DNA of 64,000 bases from Gordionus sp. m RMFG-2023 (taxonomy: Eukaryota > Nematomorpha > Gordioida > Chordodea > Parachordodidae): the NCBI RefSeq assembly GCF_954871325.1, contig NC_088779.1, forward strand, positions 19,346,846 through 19,410,845, written 5' to 3'. Position 1 is the stretch's first letter; each line of letters opens with the position of its first letter. Shown here in pieces: positions 1 to 12,022 of this stretch. A program made the position numbers and the translations under genes. A model generated the notes under the pieces. The model searched no databases. It was not told the DNA's origin and was given only the letters and a program-made list of their open reading frames with translations.

Positions 1-2893
1 TTGTATCTTATTGATATAACATGTAGCATAGAAACTATAATGGACGAAGACCTGATTTTACCACCGTAAATGGATTCCAGCATTATTTTATGAATTGTAA
101 ATCTTATCGTTAACCTTTAATTCAATTATAATTTATATAAAATATCTATGGAAAACTAATATAAAAGTTCAATAGCAAAATTGTTTAAAATTCATAGGGC
201 AGGTATTCCAAACAGGGTGAAATACATTTCCGGTAAAAGCAGATTTTTAAATTTAAAAAACGCATTTGAAAAAATAACACATTGCAGCTAACATTGTGAA
301 TTTAAAATTTATTAATAATTTACCAACGATAAATAAAACTTTTTTTAAAAATTTTGAATAAATAGTCCTTATTTTAAAAATGTTAACTCTACTTATTTTT
401 TTTCAAATTATTGAATGGCTGGACAATTTATGAATAAAATATTAGGCAGGGCCCGAAAATCTCTGATTTTTAGTAAAACTTTAATAGGCCAGCCTGGGAA
501 TTACCTTTTTTTATATTTTTATTAATATATTATTTGAAAGTAAATTACAATAGGCGTATTTCTTATTTTAAGAGCTGTCTAATTGAAATACTATATCTAT
601 AAATAATATAGTAAATTAACAAAAAATTAACACAATTACAAGTGCACAATACAGATATAAACATAATTAATTTATAAAAGAGTGGATAGTAATAGATGGT
701 CATATACGATAGATATAAGAGCCTTAATTAACATTGGGGGAAAATTAGATGTTGATATTAAAAATGTGATGGCCGGCAAATTCCTACAAAAAAATTTACC
801 GGGCGTGGCCTGATGTAAAATTTGGATACACAGACATTCAATATGCAGGGACTTCTATGCCCCCCTAAACCAAGGATGATTTGCCCTTACTCCCTTCTAT
901 CTTCTTATTACCCCCATACCAAATCAATAAAGGAAATTCCAAAATTAGAAAAAAGGAAATCTAAATTTAAATTAGTAAAAAAAGAAAGAAATAAACCTAA
1001 ATGAAAACTATCTCCTACCTTCTCCTCAACAAGGAAGGGTGGTATCCCCACACTCAAAAATTTGCCTGTTTTATTAATATCATTTTAAGCTAATTAAATC
1101 ACCCTACATACCCCCCCCCCTTCCAATGTATCAAAGCCTGCCCAAATTAATTTGCCTAATTAAAAATAGTAATGCAAAAGTTAATTACTTACTAATGTAT
1201 AAAGTAATAGGGGTTAGTCTACTCATATTTTTATTATTTTCTATGTCAGGATTTCCTCCCTCACATTTTTTTGATGAAGTTGATAGTAAAAAAAAGTTTT
1301 AAAACTTTGGTTAAAAAATTTTGCACAATTTGTTTAGCTTGACCCGAAAATCTTTAGAGCCAGGTCTATACGGAATTTTTTAACCGTTTTCCTCAAAAAC
1401 CAAGGTGATATATATTATACAAATCTTTATTGCGTGACTTCTAGTTGAGCTATAAACTTCAACAAATTTTATTTTATAGCTAAACTCGGCCCGCGCCCCA
1501 AAGACTCATACCCGGCAAAGACTAGAACGACTGTTCCGGGCCTTTGTTTTCAAAAAAAAATTTAGTAGGCTTGGGCCGAACTTGGGTCTAAAAATTTTTC
1601 ATTTAAATTTAATTTATTTAAATGTGCTAACTTAAAAAAATATTGAAAATTTTTTCTTCTATTAATAATAAATTTCAGTATTGCAAACAAAATGATTGCC
1701 TAAATACACTGAAATATTGATTATTTTCATTTAATACAATTAATTAAATTTTTAGATATGGGCTTGGGGAATTTTAAACTTATTTTGGGTGATTTTTTTC
1801 TAAATATTAAATATAGACAAGGCCTACAAATTTTTTTAAACGGGCTTGGGCGGGTCAAGGCTCATGAAGGTCTCTGACACATATGCACCTTAATATATTT
1901 TACTAAAAATAGAGTGATTTTTATAATTTTTGGATAAAAATGCTTTTTTGGCATATTTTAAACCAAAAAGATTTTCAAAAGCTGAACATAGGTAAGATAT
2001 TAGATATAAAATACAGTTCACGCCAAATTTAGGGTATAACAATCCGGATGTTAAGAAAAGGAGATAAGATTGAAAAATATATGGGTTAGGGTAAATATAT
2101 AGACCAAGTGGGACCTCTAAAAATAACTTCAAGCGAGGTTAGGGTTAAGGTTTGTAGGTTAACAAGACATGTAAAAAATATTTAAAAAAAGATATTAGAT
2201 CTGTTAAATATAAGATTAAATATTGAAAATTGGGTTCCCGAATCCGATTCCCGAAACCTGGTCTGGAAATTTTTAAAACCTTACCTGTTTATTTTTATGC
2301 AAGGTTTAGAGGTCGGCGAGCCCGTAAAAATATTTTGCAAAATTTGTCCTGCTCAACGTGTATTTTACCCTGCGCAAAATAATTTTGCACAATAAAGGAA
2401 AGCATAAATATATAATTCTCAAATATTAAAATCTATACCATTATAAAAAAATATTTTGAGCAAAAAGGAACATTAATAAATAATTTATGTTATTTAGAAA
2501 TAAAATTTTAAAAATAGTTACAAAGAAGAATAATTGAAATGTAAAATGAGCCTAAAATGGGCACACTCAAGATGTGCTATTTTTGATTTAAAAAATTTAC
2601 GTTCCTGTTTTGTATAGATTAGTTTATTCATCCATATTTGGTTAAAACAATGTTATTTTCTATTATATTTTAACCATATACTACCCTAAAGCTTAGCCCC
2701 ATTTCACATTGGATATGTGTTAAAATTTCACAAAGTTAATCCTAGCTCCTAAAGTATCATAGGTGGAGAGCTTCACTTTTTTTTTATTTTAGTTTTTGAA
2801 AAAAATATTTTAAATTTCACCAAATGTATTTTTGTTGCCTATCAATATTATGAAAATGAAATTGAAAGATTTATAATAAGATAAAAATGTAAC
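1..2893. other. repeat-rich AT DNA, no resolved gene
   Basis: No reading frame here has a recognisable domain. GC-rich blocks at about 440-500, 1330-1390, 1485-1877 and 2230-2340 look like worn subterminal regions of hAT-type elements. The block at 1485-1877 ends in GAAGGTCTCTG, close to the GCAGGTCTCTG end of the element at 55691-56660. At 2085-2150 there are scattered GGTTAGGGT motifs. Since the SLC6 exon at 2894-3026 is on the minus strand, its downstream exons should lie here or beyond the left edge, but I could not find them. Confidence 0.5.
1485..1877. repeat. decayed hAT-type element with GC-rich subterminal repeats
   Basis: Short GGCCCG and GGGCTTGGGCGGG blocks in AT-rich DNA end in a GGTCTCTG terminus shared with the better preserved element at 55691-56660. 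The left end and target duplication could not be fixed. No coding remnant is visible. Confidence 0.4.
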
Positions 2894-3026
2894 CTCCTCC
2901 ATTTTCATAACACACTGTTGGGAAGCGCCAGACATTCCCTATTCCAACGGAACAGCCTATGCATGCCAGAATGAATTCTAAATGACTGCTCCATTTTTGT
3001 CTACCGAAATAAGTATTTTCCTCTAC
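2894..3026 (-). CDS. SLC6 neurotransmitter:sodium symporter, single TM1 exon (partial)
   Basis: The minus strand encodes a QKWSSHLEFIL stretch followed by SVGIGNVWRFP and CYENGGG. This is the diagnostic TM1 region of SLC6 Na+/Cl- coupled transporters, whose unwound GNVWRFP segment contributes to the ion and substrate sites. The exon ends in a good donor (GAG|GTTACA) after the first base of the third Gly codon of GGG (phase 1). The upstream edge is ambiguous: acceptors lie near 3020-3026, and an in-frame ATG at 3057-3059 could make this the first coding exon. ENGGG instead of the commoner KNGGG or QNGGG is also seen in some amino-acid transporters, so the substrate cannot be assigned. TM2-TM12 were not found in the 2.9 kb downstream. 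It may be an intron-rich live gene leaving the window or an isolated pseudogene exon. Confidence 0.75.
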
Positions 3027-3299
3027 CTTTTGATTTGGTAATATACAAATTATATACAATAAATTAATTGATTAACTAGAATTTGGGACTTTATCTCCTC
3101 CTTCACAAATAAGTTTCGTAACTTTTTGAGGACTAATGCCATGCAATAAATGACAAGACTATTAAACATATAAGAGACATATTATATTGTACACAAATAA
3201 CGTCTAACGTTTCTTTTAGAATAATTCTATTTATTTTTATTATCATAATAAATGGCAAAGAGTTTAATTATTATAGAGAAATAATTGAAAAGTTTATTA

Positions 3300-4490
3300 A
3301 AGTAGCTCATGCTAAGTAGAAGTAGAACGCTAAAGTGGCGATCGGTAGCAACGCTACTTTTATATATGAAAAAAAGTAGCTAATTAATAGCGCCGGAATT
3401 TATTTCAAGTAGCTGTAGCTTAAAAAATAAATGATTATTTAGCTAATTTAAAAAAATAATTAATTAATAATTTAAAATGATGAATAGAACCAATTTTTAT
3501 TATTTTATTTATTTTTTAATATTAGCATTCATTTTTTCGGGTGGTAAGCTCTATTGTTGTGTAATCGGTTAATTTTAGCCGATTCCAAGACGGCTCAGCC
3601 GAGTTTTTAGATAAAAAATTGACTGCTAATTAGGCTTAGTTCAAAATGGGGTTAAATCTAATTTGTCAAAAATTAGGCATTAGCTAAGGAGTTCGGCTAA
3701 TCGTCCGTCAGCGTTACTATCACTTTACGCAGTAAATATAAGTAATTATATAAAAATAATTTTAATAAATATAATAGGTATTAAACTAGGCCTAGTGCTG
3801 TGTAACGCTCACAGAGAATTAGCCGAACTCCAGAATGGATGCTTAATTTTTGACCAGTTAGTTATGGCCGATTTTCCGGCTAAGCTTAATTCGGTTTCGC
3901 CGATTTTTAGGCTAGTGTTCTCAAATTTTTTGATGATATTTCAAATGAGGATTATAAAACAATCATAAATAATATTGATAATAGAATAAATTTGTGCGAT
4001 CATCTTTATCAGATCACACAATATTTAAAGATTTCCTTCTTTAAAACTGCTCTTCATAAAATAAAATGCCCTCTATCCCTCTAGATCTCCTGTTGAAATA
4101 TTATTTAGTCTAGCAAAAGATGTTTTTAGCGAAAAATGATGTTTTTGCTAGATGAACTTTGAGAGACATCTTCTCTTTAAAGCAAAACAAAATATATTAA
4201 TTAAAATTAGATATAACTAAAATATTATTTAATTATAAAAAATATTTTATTATGTGAAATTATTGTTACATTTCAAATTTCAATAAAAATTTTATTTATT
4301 ATAATAAAAATATATATATAAGGGAGAAAAAAATTTGGGTTATGTTTTAAAATAGCTACTAAAATAGCTACACTATATTAAAAATATAAGTTATAGCATG
4401 TTTTTTAGAAATAGTTAATTAAGAACGAAGCTGCTTTTTTAGATATGTCGTAGAGCGTTACCCTTTTAAAGTATCGTTAGCAGCATTGTT
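3300..4490 (+). mobile_element. decayed hAT element with a foldback insertion
   Basis: At 4068-4139 the plus strand encodes a worn hAT dimerisation tail (RSPVEILFSLAKDVFSEK, compare the usual S-PVERLFSLAG). Both ends carry AACGCT-rich sequence near 3310-3360 and 4440-4490 that is roughly inverted. A separate inverted-repeat unit (3541-3912) lies inside. No intact transposase and no clear target duplication remain. Confidence 0.5.
3541..3912. repeat. foldback element with about 130-bp imperfect inverted arms
   Basis: Positions 3667-3702 and 3819-3855 are inverted copies sharing the GTCAAAAATTAG and GAGTTCGGCTAA blocks, and the similarity extends outward on both sides to about 3550 and 3910. 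The right part contains TAGTGCTGTGTAACG, similar to the TAGTGTTGTTAAAC ends of the short inverted-repeat family at 20-33 kb. It sits inside the older hAT relic. Confidence 0.5.
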
Positions 4491-5594
4491 ATTCAATTAT
4501 TGACAAGTTATAATAAGGATACCAATGAAGAGCACAATATAATTTATAAATTACTTCTTTTCCATTTTCCAACCAAGGAAATTGATTATTAATTTTTTTA
4601 TTTCTTTTATAAAAACCAATTGAATTAAGCAGATTTCTGAAAATAAGTTTAACAATATTATGTGCTGTGTAATGCTGATGATATGTTTTTTACATAATAT
4701 CCAAAATAAATTTTCAGAAAATTTGTTAAAGGATGAAATTTAAGTATATCAATTTTTTATAGGAATTTATGGAAAATACATTTACCGATGGATAAAATTA
4801 GAACATTGGGAAGTTATAAATATAGTAGCCGATAAATTTAAGATCATAATATTGATATAGTATTAAGGGTTTGTCCTGGTTCGACTTATTACTAAACAGC
4901 TGGCTGCCGGAAAAATTTTTTAAAAGAACTAAATTAAAAATACAAAAAAAACGAGAAAATAAATATGAAAACAATGCATCCAAATATTTAAAACAAACTA
5001 AAAGCTGTTTATATAAGCTAAATACCATTAAGTATCAAAATTAAGTCGAAGGCATTTATTATTATTTTTTTCTGAATTTGTCATCACAATCCATTGTTAA
5101 TGATTACTGCTTTTGGCCTTTTACTTTTTTTTCCATTATTATATATTAAGATGATGCAAATTTATTTAAAATTTACTTATGATACGAATGTGAAATTAAA
5201 TAATGTTTATTAATTTGTTTGATCAAAATATCAAATATAAATGTATATTATAATTCCTATGATAATTCTGCTCTGGATTAACAAAGGTGAGTTGATACAA
5301 ATAATTGACACTGTCATCTTGATTTTTTATAATATTCTAATTTCGATTTTGGTCATGGAGTTATGTCATACATTTTTTTTAAACATTCAATAATAAATTC
5401 AATGTTTTTTTAATATTTAAAATTATTCATACTAGTGATAGGCCTTTTTTATATTAAGCACGAAATAACCGCGATGTAGGCTAGGCTCAAGATATGTCTG
5501 ATTTACAAAAACGTAATGTTAAATTATACAGCTATGCCATCATTTAGTGATAAATTACGGATCGCTTGGAAGCATTGCGGTATTTCACGCTTAC
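4491..5594. other. intergenic AT-rich DNA
   Basis: Between the hAT relic and the chitinase TATA box I see no exon-like coding stretch, RNA gene or repeat worth naming. A minus-strand frame at 4798-5028 has no family resemblance. First exons of the minus-strand SLC6 gene could hide here. Confidence 0.4.
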
Positions 5595-5601
5595 TATAAA
5601 G
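5595..5601 (+). promoter_or_regulatory. candidate TATA box of the chitinase gene
   Basis: TATAAAG lies 59 bp before the ATG at 5654. Usual spacing puts transcription start near 5625-5630, downstream of the first in-frame ATG at 5618. This favours 5654 as the start codon, which also places a signal-peptide-like segment at the N terminus. Confidence 0.4.
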
Positions 5602-5653
5602 CCCTTAATTATATTAGATGTTTTTTATGATATGTTCCACAAATTTGATCGAG

Positions 5654-8600
5654 ATGAAGTTTATATACTTTCCCTTTGTAAGTTTTGGAATGACTACTAT
5701 CATTTCTATAATATTGAAAATATTAATTAAAGGGCCCGAGATAAAGGCCACTCCCCTAATAATTGCATATTATCCGAATTGGGCGAGATGGAGAACTGGC
5801 CATTATTCATTCCGATTGAGAGATGTGAATGGCACCTTGATAACACATTTGATATATGCTTTTTTAAAGCCAACATCCAATGGGAAAATAATTATAGAAA
5901 CCCCGGGTAAAATATGACATTGAAATTTTTATTCTTTTTATTAACTGGTTAAATAATTTACTTTTAGTTATATATATGTTTTTTAAATTATTCTGTTGAA
6001 ATTTTTAAAAAAATTCTTAAGAGGGAAAATGGAAAACATTTTTAGAGATCATAAATATAATCGTTAGATTCTTTTAACTCATAAATAGCAATGCCTAACT
6101 TAAGGATTTTTATAAAAATAACTGTTTTTTCTAGGTATCTTATTAGCATTCTGAAATATATTTTAGAATAAATAATTTAATTAGGATCGATTCGATTTAA
6201 CTTAAGAAGATGCATTAAGAACAATTAGAATACACTTTATTTCATTTATTATAAAAAAATCATATATAATTGCAATTGTTTATCATCAATTTAAAATTTT
6301 TATAAATCGTAGAAGATTTTTTAGATTTGCTACAGTTCAAGGATAAATTTCCGAATGTTAAGATTATTTTGAGTGTCGGTGGAGCCGGGAATTATTCAAT
6401 TCCATTCAAGTTAATTATTATATATTAAAAAAAACTTATTTCTGATTTTTTTTCCCAAATATTGACACTCTTTAGTGATATAGTTTCTAGCAAAAATAGG
6501 ATTAACAATTTCGCCGAAAATGCCAAAAATTTACTTTTGAGTAATAATTTCGATGGTTTAGATCTAGATTGGGAATATGCGGGTGTCAATCAAAAGAATG
6601 GCTTCATGTTATTAATTAAGGTTTGTAAGTTTTTTAAAAAAAATTTACAACTAAGTTTTTAAAGACTTTAGCTATTAAATTTAAAAGCGATCTAAAAAAA
6701 CCACTACTCTTATTAGCAGCTGTATCGTCGAGCAGAAATCAAATTATCAAAAGTTACAATATTAGAGAAATGAATAAGTAATATTTGGAGTTAAAAATAT
6801 ATAATTTTATTTTTACTTTGTCAAATTTAGATGTTTTAAAAAAACACCCAAGATCATTTTAAATATGTTCCTGGTGTAATAAAAATACATACAATGTTAA
6901 CAAGAGAGCATGATGGTGTTGTTAAGTCACTACATTTTAAGCTATTTTTAAGCTACATCAATATCTTAGCCAAAAAATGATTTCCTAAGACCTCTGGATT
7001 TCCTCAAAAGATGGGAGTTTACACTTTCTTGGGTAAAATCTCAAAGGCTTTGTTACGCTTGGTAATATTGATTTAGCCGTATTTAAAAATCGTTTAGAAT
7101 AAGATAATTTAAAATAGTTTTTTCTAAAAATTATTTCGAAGTAAAGTGGAAATCCGAGGTTGTCTGAACGATCTACCAATTTTATCGTTGTTCTGGCGCC
7201 TAAAAATGGGTTCATGGTTCTGATCCTAAATTTTAAAGCAATGAAAAAATATATAAGTAAACATCCAATCTAACTCGGGTCGACCGGACGAACATGTCGT
7301 TCAGAATTTAAAAGACATTCTTTTGGACTCAATTTTAACTTTGATTTTAAAATTTAGTTCGGACCGGACTTGGACTAAAATTTAAATTATTTTGCTTTCT
7401 GTCAAAAAAAAGAGAGTTCAAATGTTAACAATATCAAAAATTACTAAAACTAACGAAATTCTAAAGTAAGAATTAACTCAGAAAGAATAACTAAAGAAAA
7501 CACGGAACTGAAACTTGGATCTATATCTTTATTAAGTCACAGTAAGTAAACATTCAAAAGTTTATTTAAAATTGAACATCATAAAAATTACAAAGTGATG
7601 ATCTATAAAAAAAATCAACAATATCTTTTGTTCTCTAATATCGAAAAATGACTGACATTTCTTTAAATATATATATAAATTGATTGACATTCTATTATAA
7701 AAGGTATCATTTATGACACTTTCCTTATGTTTTTATAAATTTAAATATTTCCTGCATGAATAACACACATTTTTCTTTTCTTTTTTTACAATCAGCGCTT
7801 TTAATTTTTAAAATTATATTTAGAAATGTTAAAATTTTTTAGCAAATCCAATAAAAAAGATTAAATTAAATCGGATCGGATCGGACTATTTCTAAAATAA
7901 AAAATTTGGGTCGGATCTGAATTTTTGAGAAAAAAAAATACTCAAGTAAAATCAGTCGGGCAGTGAATTTTTTTCTCGAATCGAGTCGGACTTAAAAATA
8001 GGTCTGGCTCAGGGCTCTAAAATAATTAAGATAAATAATACAATATTTAACAATATGCTATATTATATAAATTACTTGCAACTTTAGTTGGAACCGGTTC
8101 CCAAAAATTTCCGGTTATTTTGCTTTGTAAATTTGTCCCGTTTTGGAATCCCAGGTTCCGGTTCCAAACTCTGGCTAGATCCCTAAATCGTAAACACCCA
8201 AAAAATTATAAAAACATGTAAAATTTTTAAAAGATATTTGGATTACTTCAATTTGATGAGTTATGATTTCCATGGTTCGTGGGGTAATACAGTGAATCAC
8301 AATAGTCCACTGAGAAGTAACGATATGCTAAGCCTGGTAAGAATATTTCTATATTAAACATAGGCTTGTCCAGGATCTTTCTATTGAGGGGGGGGGGAGT
8401 ACTTATAGGTGGGAGTTTTTCGCCATAAATTTTATTTGATTGGCAATCTTATATTTTTACAAAAATAATCTTTTGTTCTCACTTCATTTATTTTATAATA
8501 AAAATGCTTTTTTCTAAAAAATTTCAATCAGACGATATTTTAATAAATTATTAATTTTTACTTATTTTTCTAAATTATTGTTTCTTGTTATATATTATGT

Positions 8601-11600
8601 GGGGGGGGGGGGGGTTATTAGCTTGAAAATGATATTTATGAGTACAGGCAAATTTCCGATGAGGAGGGAAATTTCCCACCCATTGGTTACACGCTTTAAA
8701 TTGTTTATTTATTTACAAAATCTAAATTATTATATCCAGGAATACGCTCTCAATTATTATATATTAAATGGTGCGAGCGTTGATAAAATCAACATAGGGT
8801 TAGCTTTTTATGGACGTTCTTTTACACTCAAAGATCCAAACCAAACTAGCCCCGGTTCACCCAGTGTCAAAAAACCTGCACCTTTAGCTGGAAACATAAC
8901 CTCAGAATCAGGATATTTAGCATATTTTGAGGTTATATTTTTATAATTAAAATGGATAATTATTAGGTAATGAGTTAATATATATGTAATATGTTATGTA
9001 TTGTATAGCAATTATAATTAATTCATTGTTTGTTGAAAAATATATACATAGAAATTATTAACTAATTACTTATATAATTAAAAAATATTTGAATATGTGA
9101 TATTATAAATAAAATAAGTATATCATTTAATTATATGGACAGGGGGCTAATTGACGCATTTGTTTTATATTTAAAATTTTGATCTATATGTAATGTGTTT
9201 TTAAGATCAAAATAAAAAAATATCAATATGTCATATTACATTGCACTAAAAAATTAACCGTTTTAAATAAAGTTAAAACCCTATTTAAAATCTAAGAAAT
9301 TTGTTAGAATCATATACAGCCCTACCTCAGTTTCGATTACTAGCTTCTCAAATTCAAAAATAATTATTTTATCTCTTATATAAAAAAAATTACGATTAAT
9401 AAATATTTAGCAAAGGACAATTTTGTTTCCTACTTGTTGATTTGAGTACTCGGATCACGAGGAAGGGGGGGGGGGGTAAATTATTATACTTTACTTAATT
9501 TGAAGTTAATTCTGAGTGCAGAGATCTTCTTGTAATCTTGCCATGTTGGTTAGAGATATTTAAGTCCTTTTGGTTTACCTAGTGCGCCTATATTTTAGTG
9601 TTTTATTCAATATCTTTTAAAGAGAATTCAAAAAATATTTTTTTAATAATTTTATAGATGAATATCTGATCAGATGTTTTATTTAGCCATGACGGAATTA
9701 TAATAAGTATTTTACAGCCTTGTCATTTTGTGATTATGCCAAGCTCAGGCTTTCATACAATGATTTATTTTAGTATTTTTGTATACCATAAGTTTTAATT
9801 TTTAAATAAATATTAAAGGATATCAGCAAGGATATGTTATATATAAAAAAAAACAACGAAATAAATGTCAACGATTTTACATGTTTTTCCTATATTACAA
9901 TTTCATTTTTTTAAAATTATTTTAACCAAAAAACGTTTATTAAAATCTGTTGTCTCAAAATTATGAATAGGGGAGACTGGGGTTAGTCGAACCAATTTTT
10001 ACAAAATTGGCTATAGCTCTTGTTGTTTTATAGATAATATAAAAAATAATATATGAATGGATACCTAAAACTATACTCTATAAAGGTGCCTTATAAAAAA
10101 TCTTAAATTTTTTTTAAATATTATATTTTGTAAAAGTGAAAATTTTGTTCAACAAGCTCCAATAGCGGGGTGAGGCAAACCACTTAAAAGGGCTTCCGAA
10201 ACCATTGGTTTTTTTAGGCCTAATAAATTGAAATGCATTTTTATTTATTAATAATGATATATATGGAATAATTTTATTGTTTTATTGTTCAAAATATCAT
10301 AATACTTATAAATTGAAGCTAATTACATAAATATTGAAACTTAATTTTGGCTAATTTGATAAACATTTTGGACATAAAAAAATATGAATTTTAAAGAGAG
10401 ATTAAGATTTCTTAGCATAAATCCTAAATACCAATCATAAACAGACATGAAATTGCCTTTCAAGATTTTGAAATTTTTTATATTATAAATTGCCATAATT
10501 GACGTGTATGGTTTAGCAAACCCCGCTAGCTCTAAATTGACAAATCATGATTGAAATAATATCTAGATTTGATAAATACTCATAAAACTTACCCAAATTA
10601 TAGAAGAATGTTTAAACTTTGTAATATTTAATTTACATATAAATGATTATATATTTTAATTAAAATTAAAATTCTGTCATGTAAAAATATTTTAAAAATT
10701 TTAACAAAATTTTATTTCTTAAATAAAATTTTTAGTAATTAATTATTTCAAAATATATTTTGTCCATAGATGTATACTAATGAAAACTATATTAGGATAA
10801 AATTTTAACCTTCTGGTGTATTTAATTTTAAAATGAGATTAAGTGGTTTGCCAAGCCCCGGGGTTTACCTAACCCCAGTCTCCCCTACTGCATATTAGTA
10901 ATTTAATTAACCTTTTGCAAAATTTTTATCACCCCTCTTCCTCCTTTAAAATGAAACCTAATATGCCACCAGGAATATATTATCACCCTCGAAAATTTTA
11001 TTCTTCCCCTACTCCCCCTCCCCTTCTACCAAACTAAATCAAAAATAATAAAAAAAAGTAAATCAAAATCAAAAAGAAGAAAATCGAAATCAAATCTATT
11101 AGTCCATTCAATTTTTATTCAAATAACGGTCTTTACCCCCCCCCCAATTTACATCAATACATTCTATATTTAAACTGGAATGGTTTTGTATAAGGCTTCT
11201 ACAAAATTCTAAGAATGTAGATAAGGCTGGAAAGGAAACGATTCAGAATAAGAAGTCTTCTTTTAAATCTCGTATTTTTCTTATGATAAATTTGTGGATA
11301 ATTTAGAAAAGGATTATTTATCGAAATTGCAATTGATATAGAATTAAATTTAATCAAATTTAAATTCTTATTCTAAATGATTTTATATTTTATCAAAATT
11401 AAATGAACCCAACGGCAAGCATAAATTTTAAGGTATTTATAATAATTTATATTAAATATTAAATACATTTAAAAAAATAAATATTTCTTATTTTAACTTC
11501 AATTTTTTGAATGTTTATTCGTTTTTTTGGATGTTTAAAGCATTAGTATTTCATAATTCCTAATACGATCGTTAGTTGATATATACTATTATGGTTTTCC

Positions 11601-12022
11601 CCAAAAAATCAATAATTAGCTCGGTTTCTTTCACTGAGGCTCCTACCGAAAGTTATCACTTAGTTTTACTCATAGGATTCTATAATATTTTTTTTAATAT
11701 GAAAACGTAGATTAAAGATTTAAATTGGACTGAAAAATGGGATGACTTTGCTAAAGTACCCTACACTTTTAAAGGGAGAGATTGGATTAGTTATGATAAT
11801 CTTAGAAGTTATTCTTATAAGGTATGGATGTTATGATATTTTTTTTAAATAAAACTCTTTCTTTTTTAAATTATAATTTAGATAAAATATTCTTGTTTGA
11901 AGAAAGTTCGAGGCTATATGTTGTGGGATATATCAATGGACGATCTAGCCAACAATCTTCTATTCCATATCTACAGCACATCAAAACTGATTTGCGATAA
12001 AATTAATCTATTTCCATCCTAA
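5654..12022 (+). CDS. GH18 chitinase, secreted, eight exons, complete
   Basis: A GH18 endochitinase would cleave beta-1,4 N-acetylglucosamine chains by substrate-assisted catalysis. Exons: 5654-5906, 6313-6409 (an alternative acceptor at 6325 keeps phase), 6476-6620, 6665-6777, 8234-8336, 8740-8931, 11711-11821, 11882-12022. All have GT/AG borders and matching phases and give 384 residues (396 if started at 5618). Family landmarks come in order: AYYPNW and THLIYAF in exon 1, KIILSVGG in exon 2, DGLDLDWEYA with the acid Glu in exon 3, LLLLAAVS in exon 4, MSYDFHGSW in exon 5, YGRSFTL in exon 6, the substrate-binding Trp of YMLWDISMDD in exon 8. A hydrophobic N-terminal stretch after MKFIYF fits a signal peptide. 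The protein stops just after the catalytic barrel, so it lacks a chitin-binding domain and Ser/Thr linker. All catalytic residues are present, so activity is plausible. Confidence 0.93.
6778..8233. repeat. chitinase intron 4, with worn hAT-type element (about 7265-8030)
   Basis: This 1.46-kb intron holds TCGG/GGATCGGATCGG-rich blocks at 7270-7390 and 7870-8020 around an AT-rich core, the layout of a non-autonomous hAT with subterminal repeats. A related layout occurs at about 27780-28110. The minus-strand frame at 6985-7215 resembles no family I know. Target duplications could not be settled. Confidence 0.4.
8353..8694. mobile_element. internally deleted hAT copy in chitinase intron 5
   Basis: The left end (GGCTTGTCCAGGATCTTTCT, then a G run) and right end (AAATGATATTTATGA, then CCCATTGGTTACACGC) match the two ends of the hAT element at 57671-59197, in the same left-right order. 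It is therefore a short deletion derivative of that family. It has a long G run near 8600, no coding content, and degraded termini. Confidence 0.6.
9970..10885. mobile_element. non-autonomous Tc1/mariner-type element in chitinase intron 6
   Basis: The ends are inverted: GGGGAGACTGGGGTTAG at 9970 and CTAACCCCAGTCTCCCC ending at 10885. A TA dinucleotide flanks each side (9968-9969 and 10886-10887), the Tc1/mariner target. Internal GGTTTGCC and GCAAACCCC blocks echo the ends. No transposase frame is present in the 916 bp. The family is my inference from the TA target and the TIR. Confidence 0.75.

Noticed and set aside
1890-2132. Minus-strand frame with LFLEVPLGLY, resembling SLC6 TM2, downstream of the TM1 exon
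   Set aside because: The likeness covers about eight residues only; the following residues do not fit TM2-TM3 and no acceptor gives a sensible join to the TM1 exon phase.
6985-7215. Minus-strand 76-codon frame in chitinase intron 4, possible nested gene or transposase scrap
   Set aside because: No recognisable motif, no splice context; next to a worn repeat.
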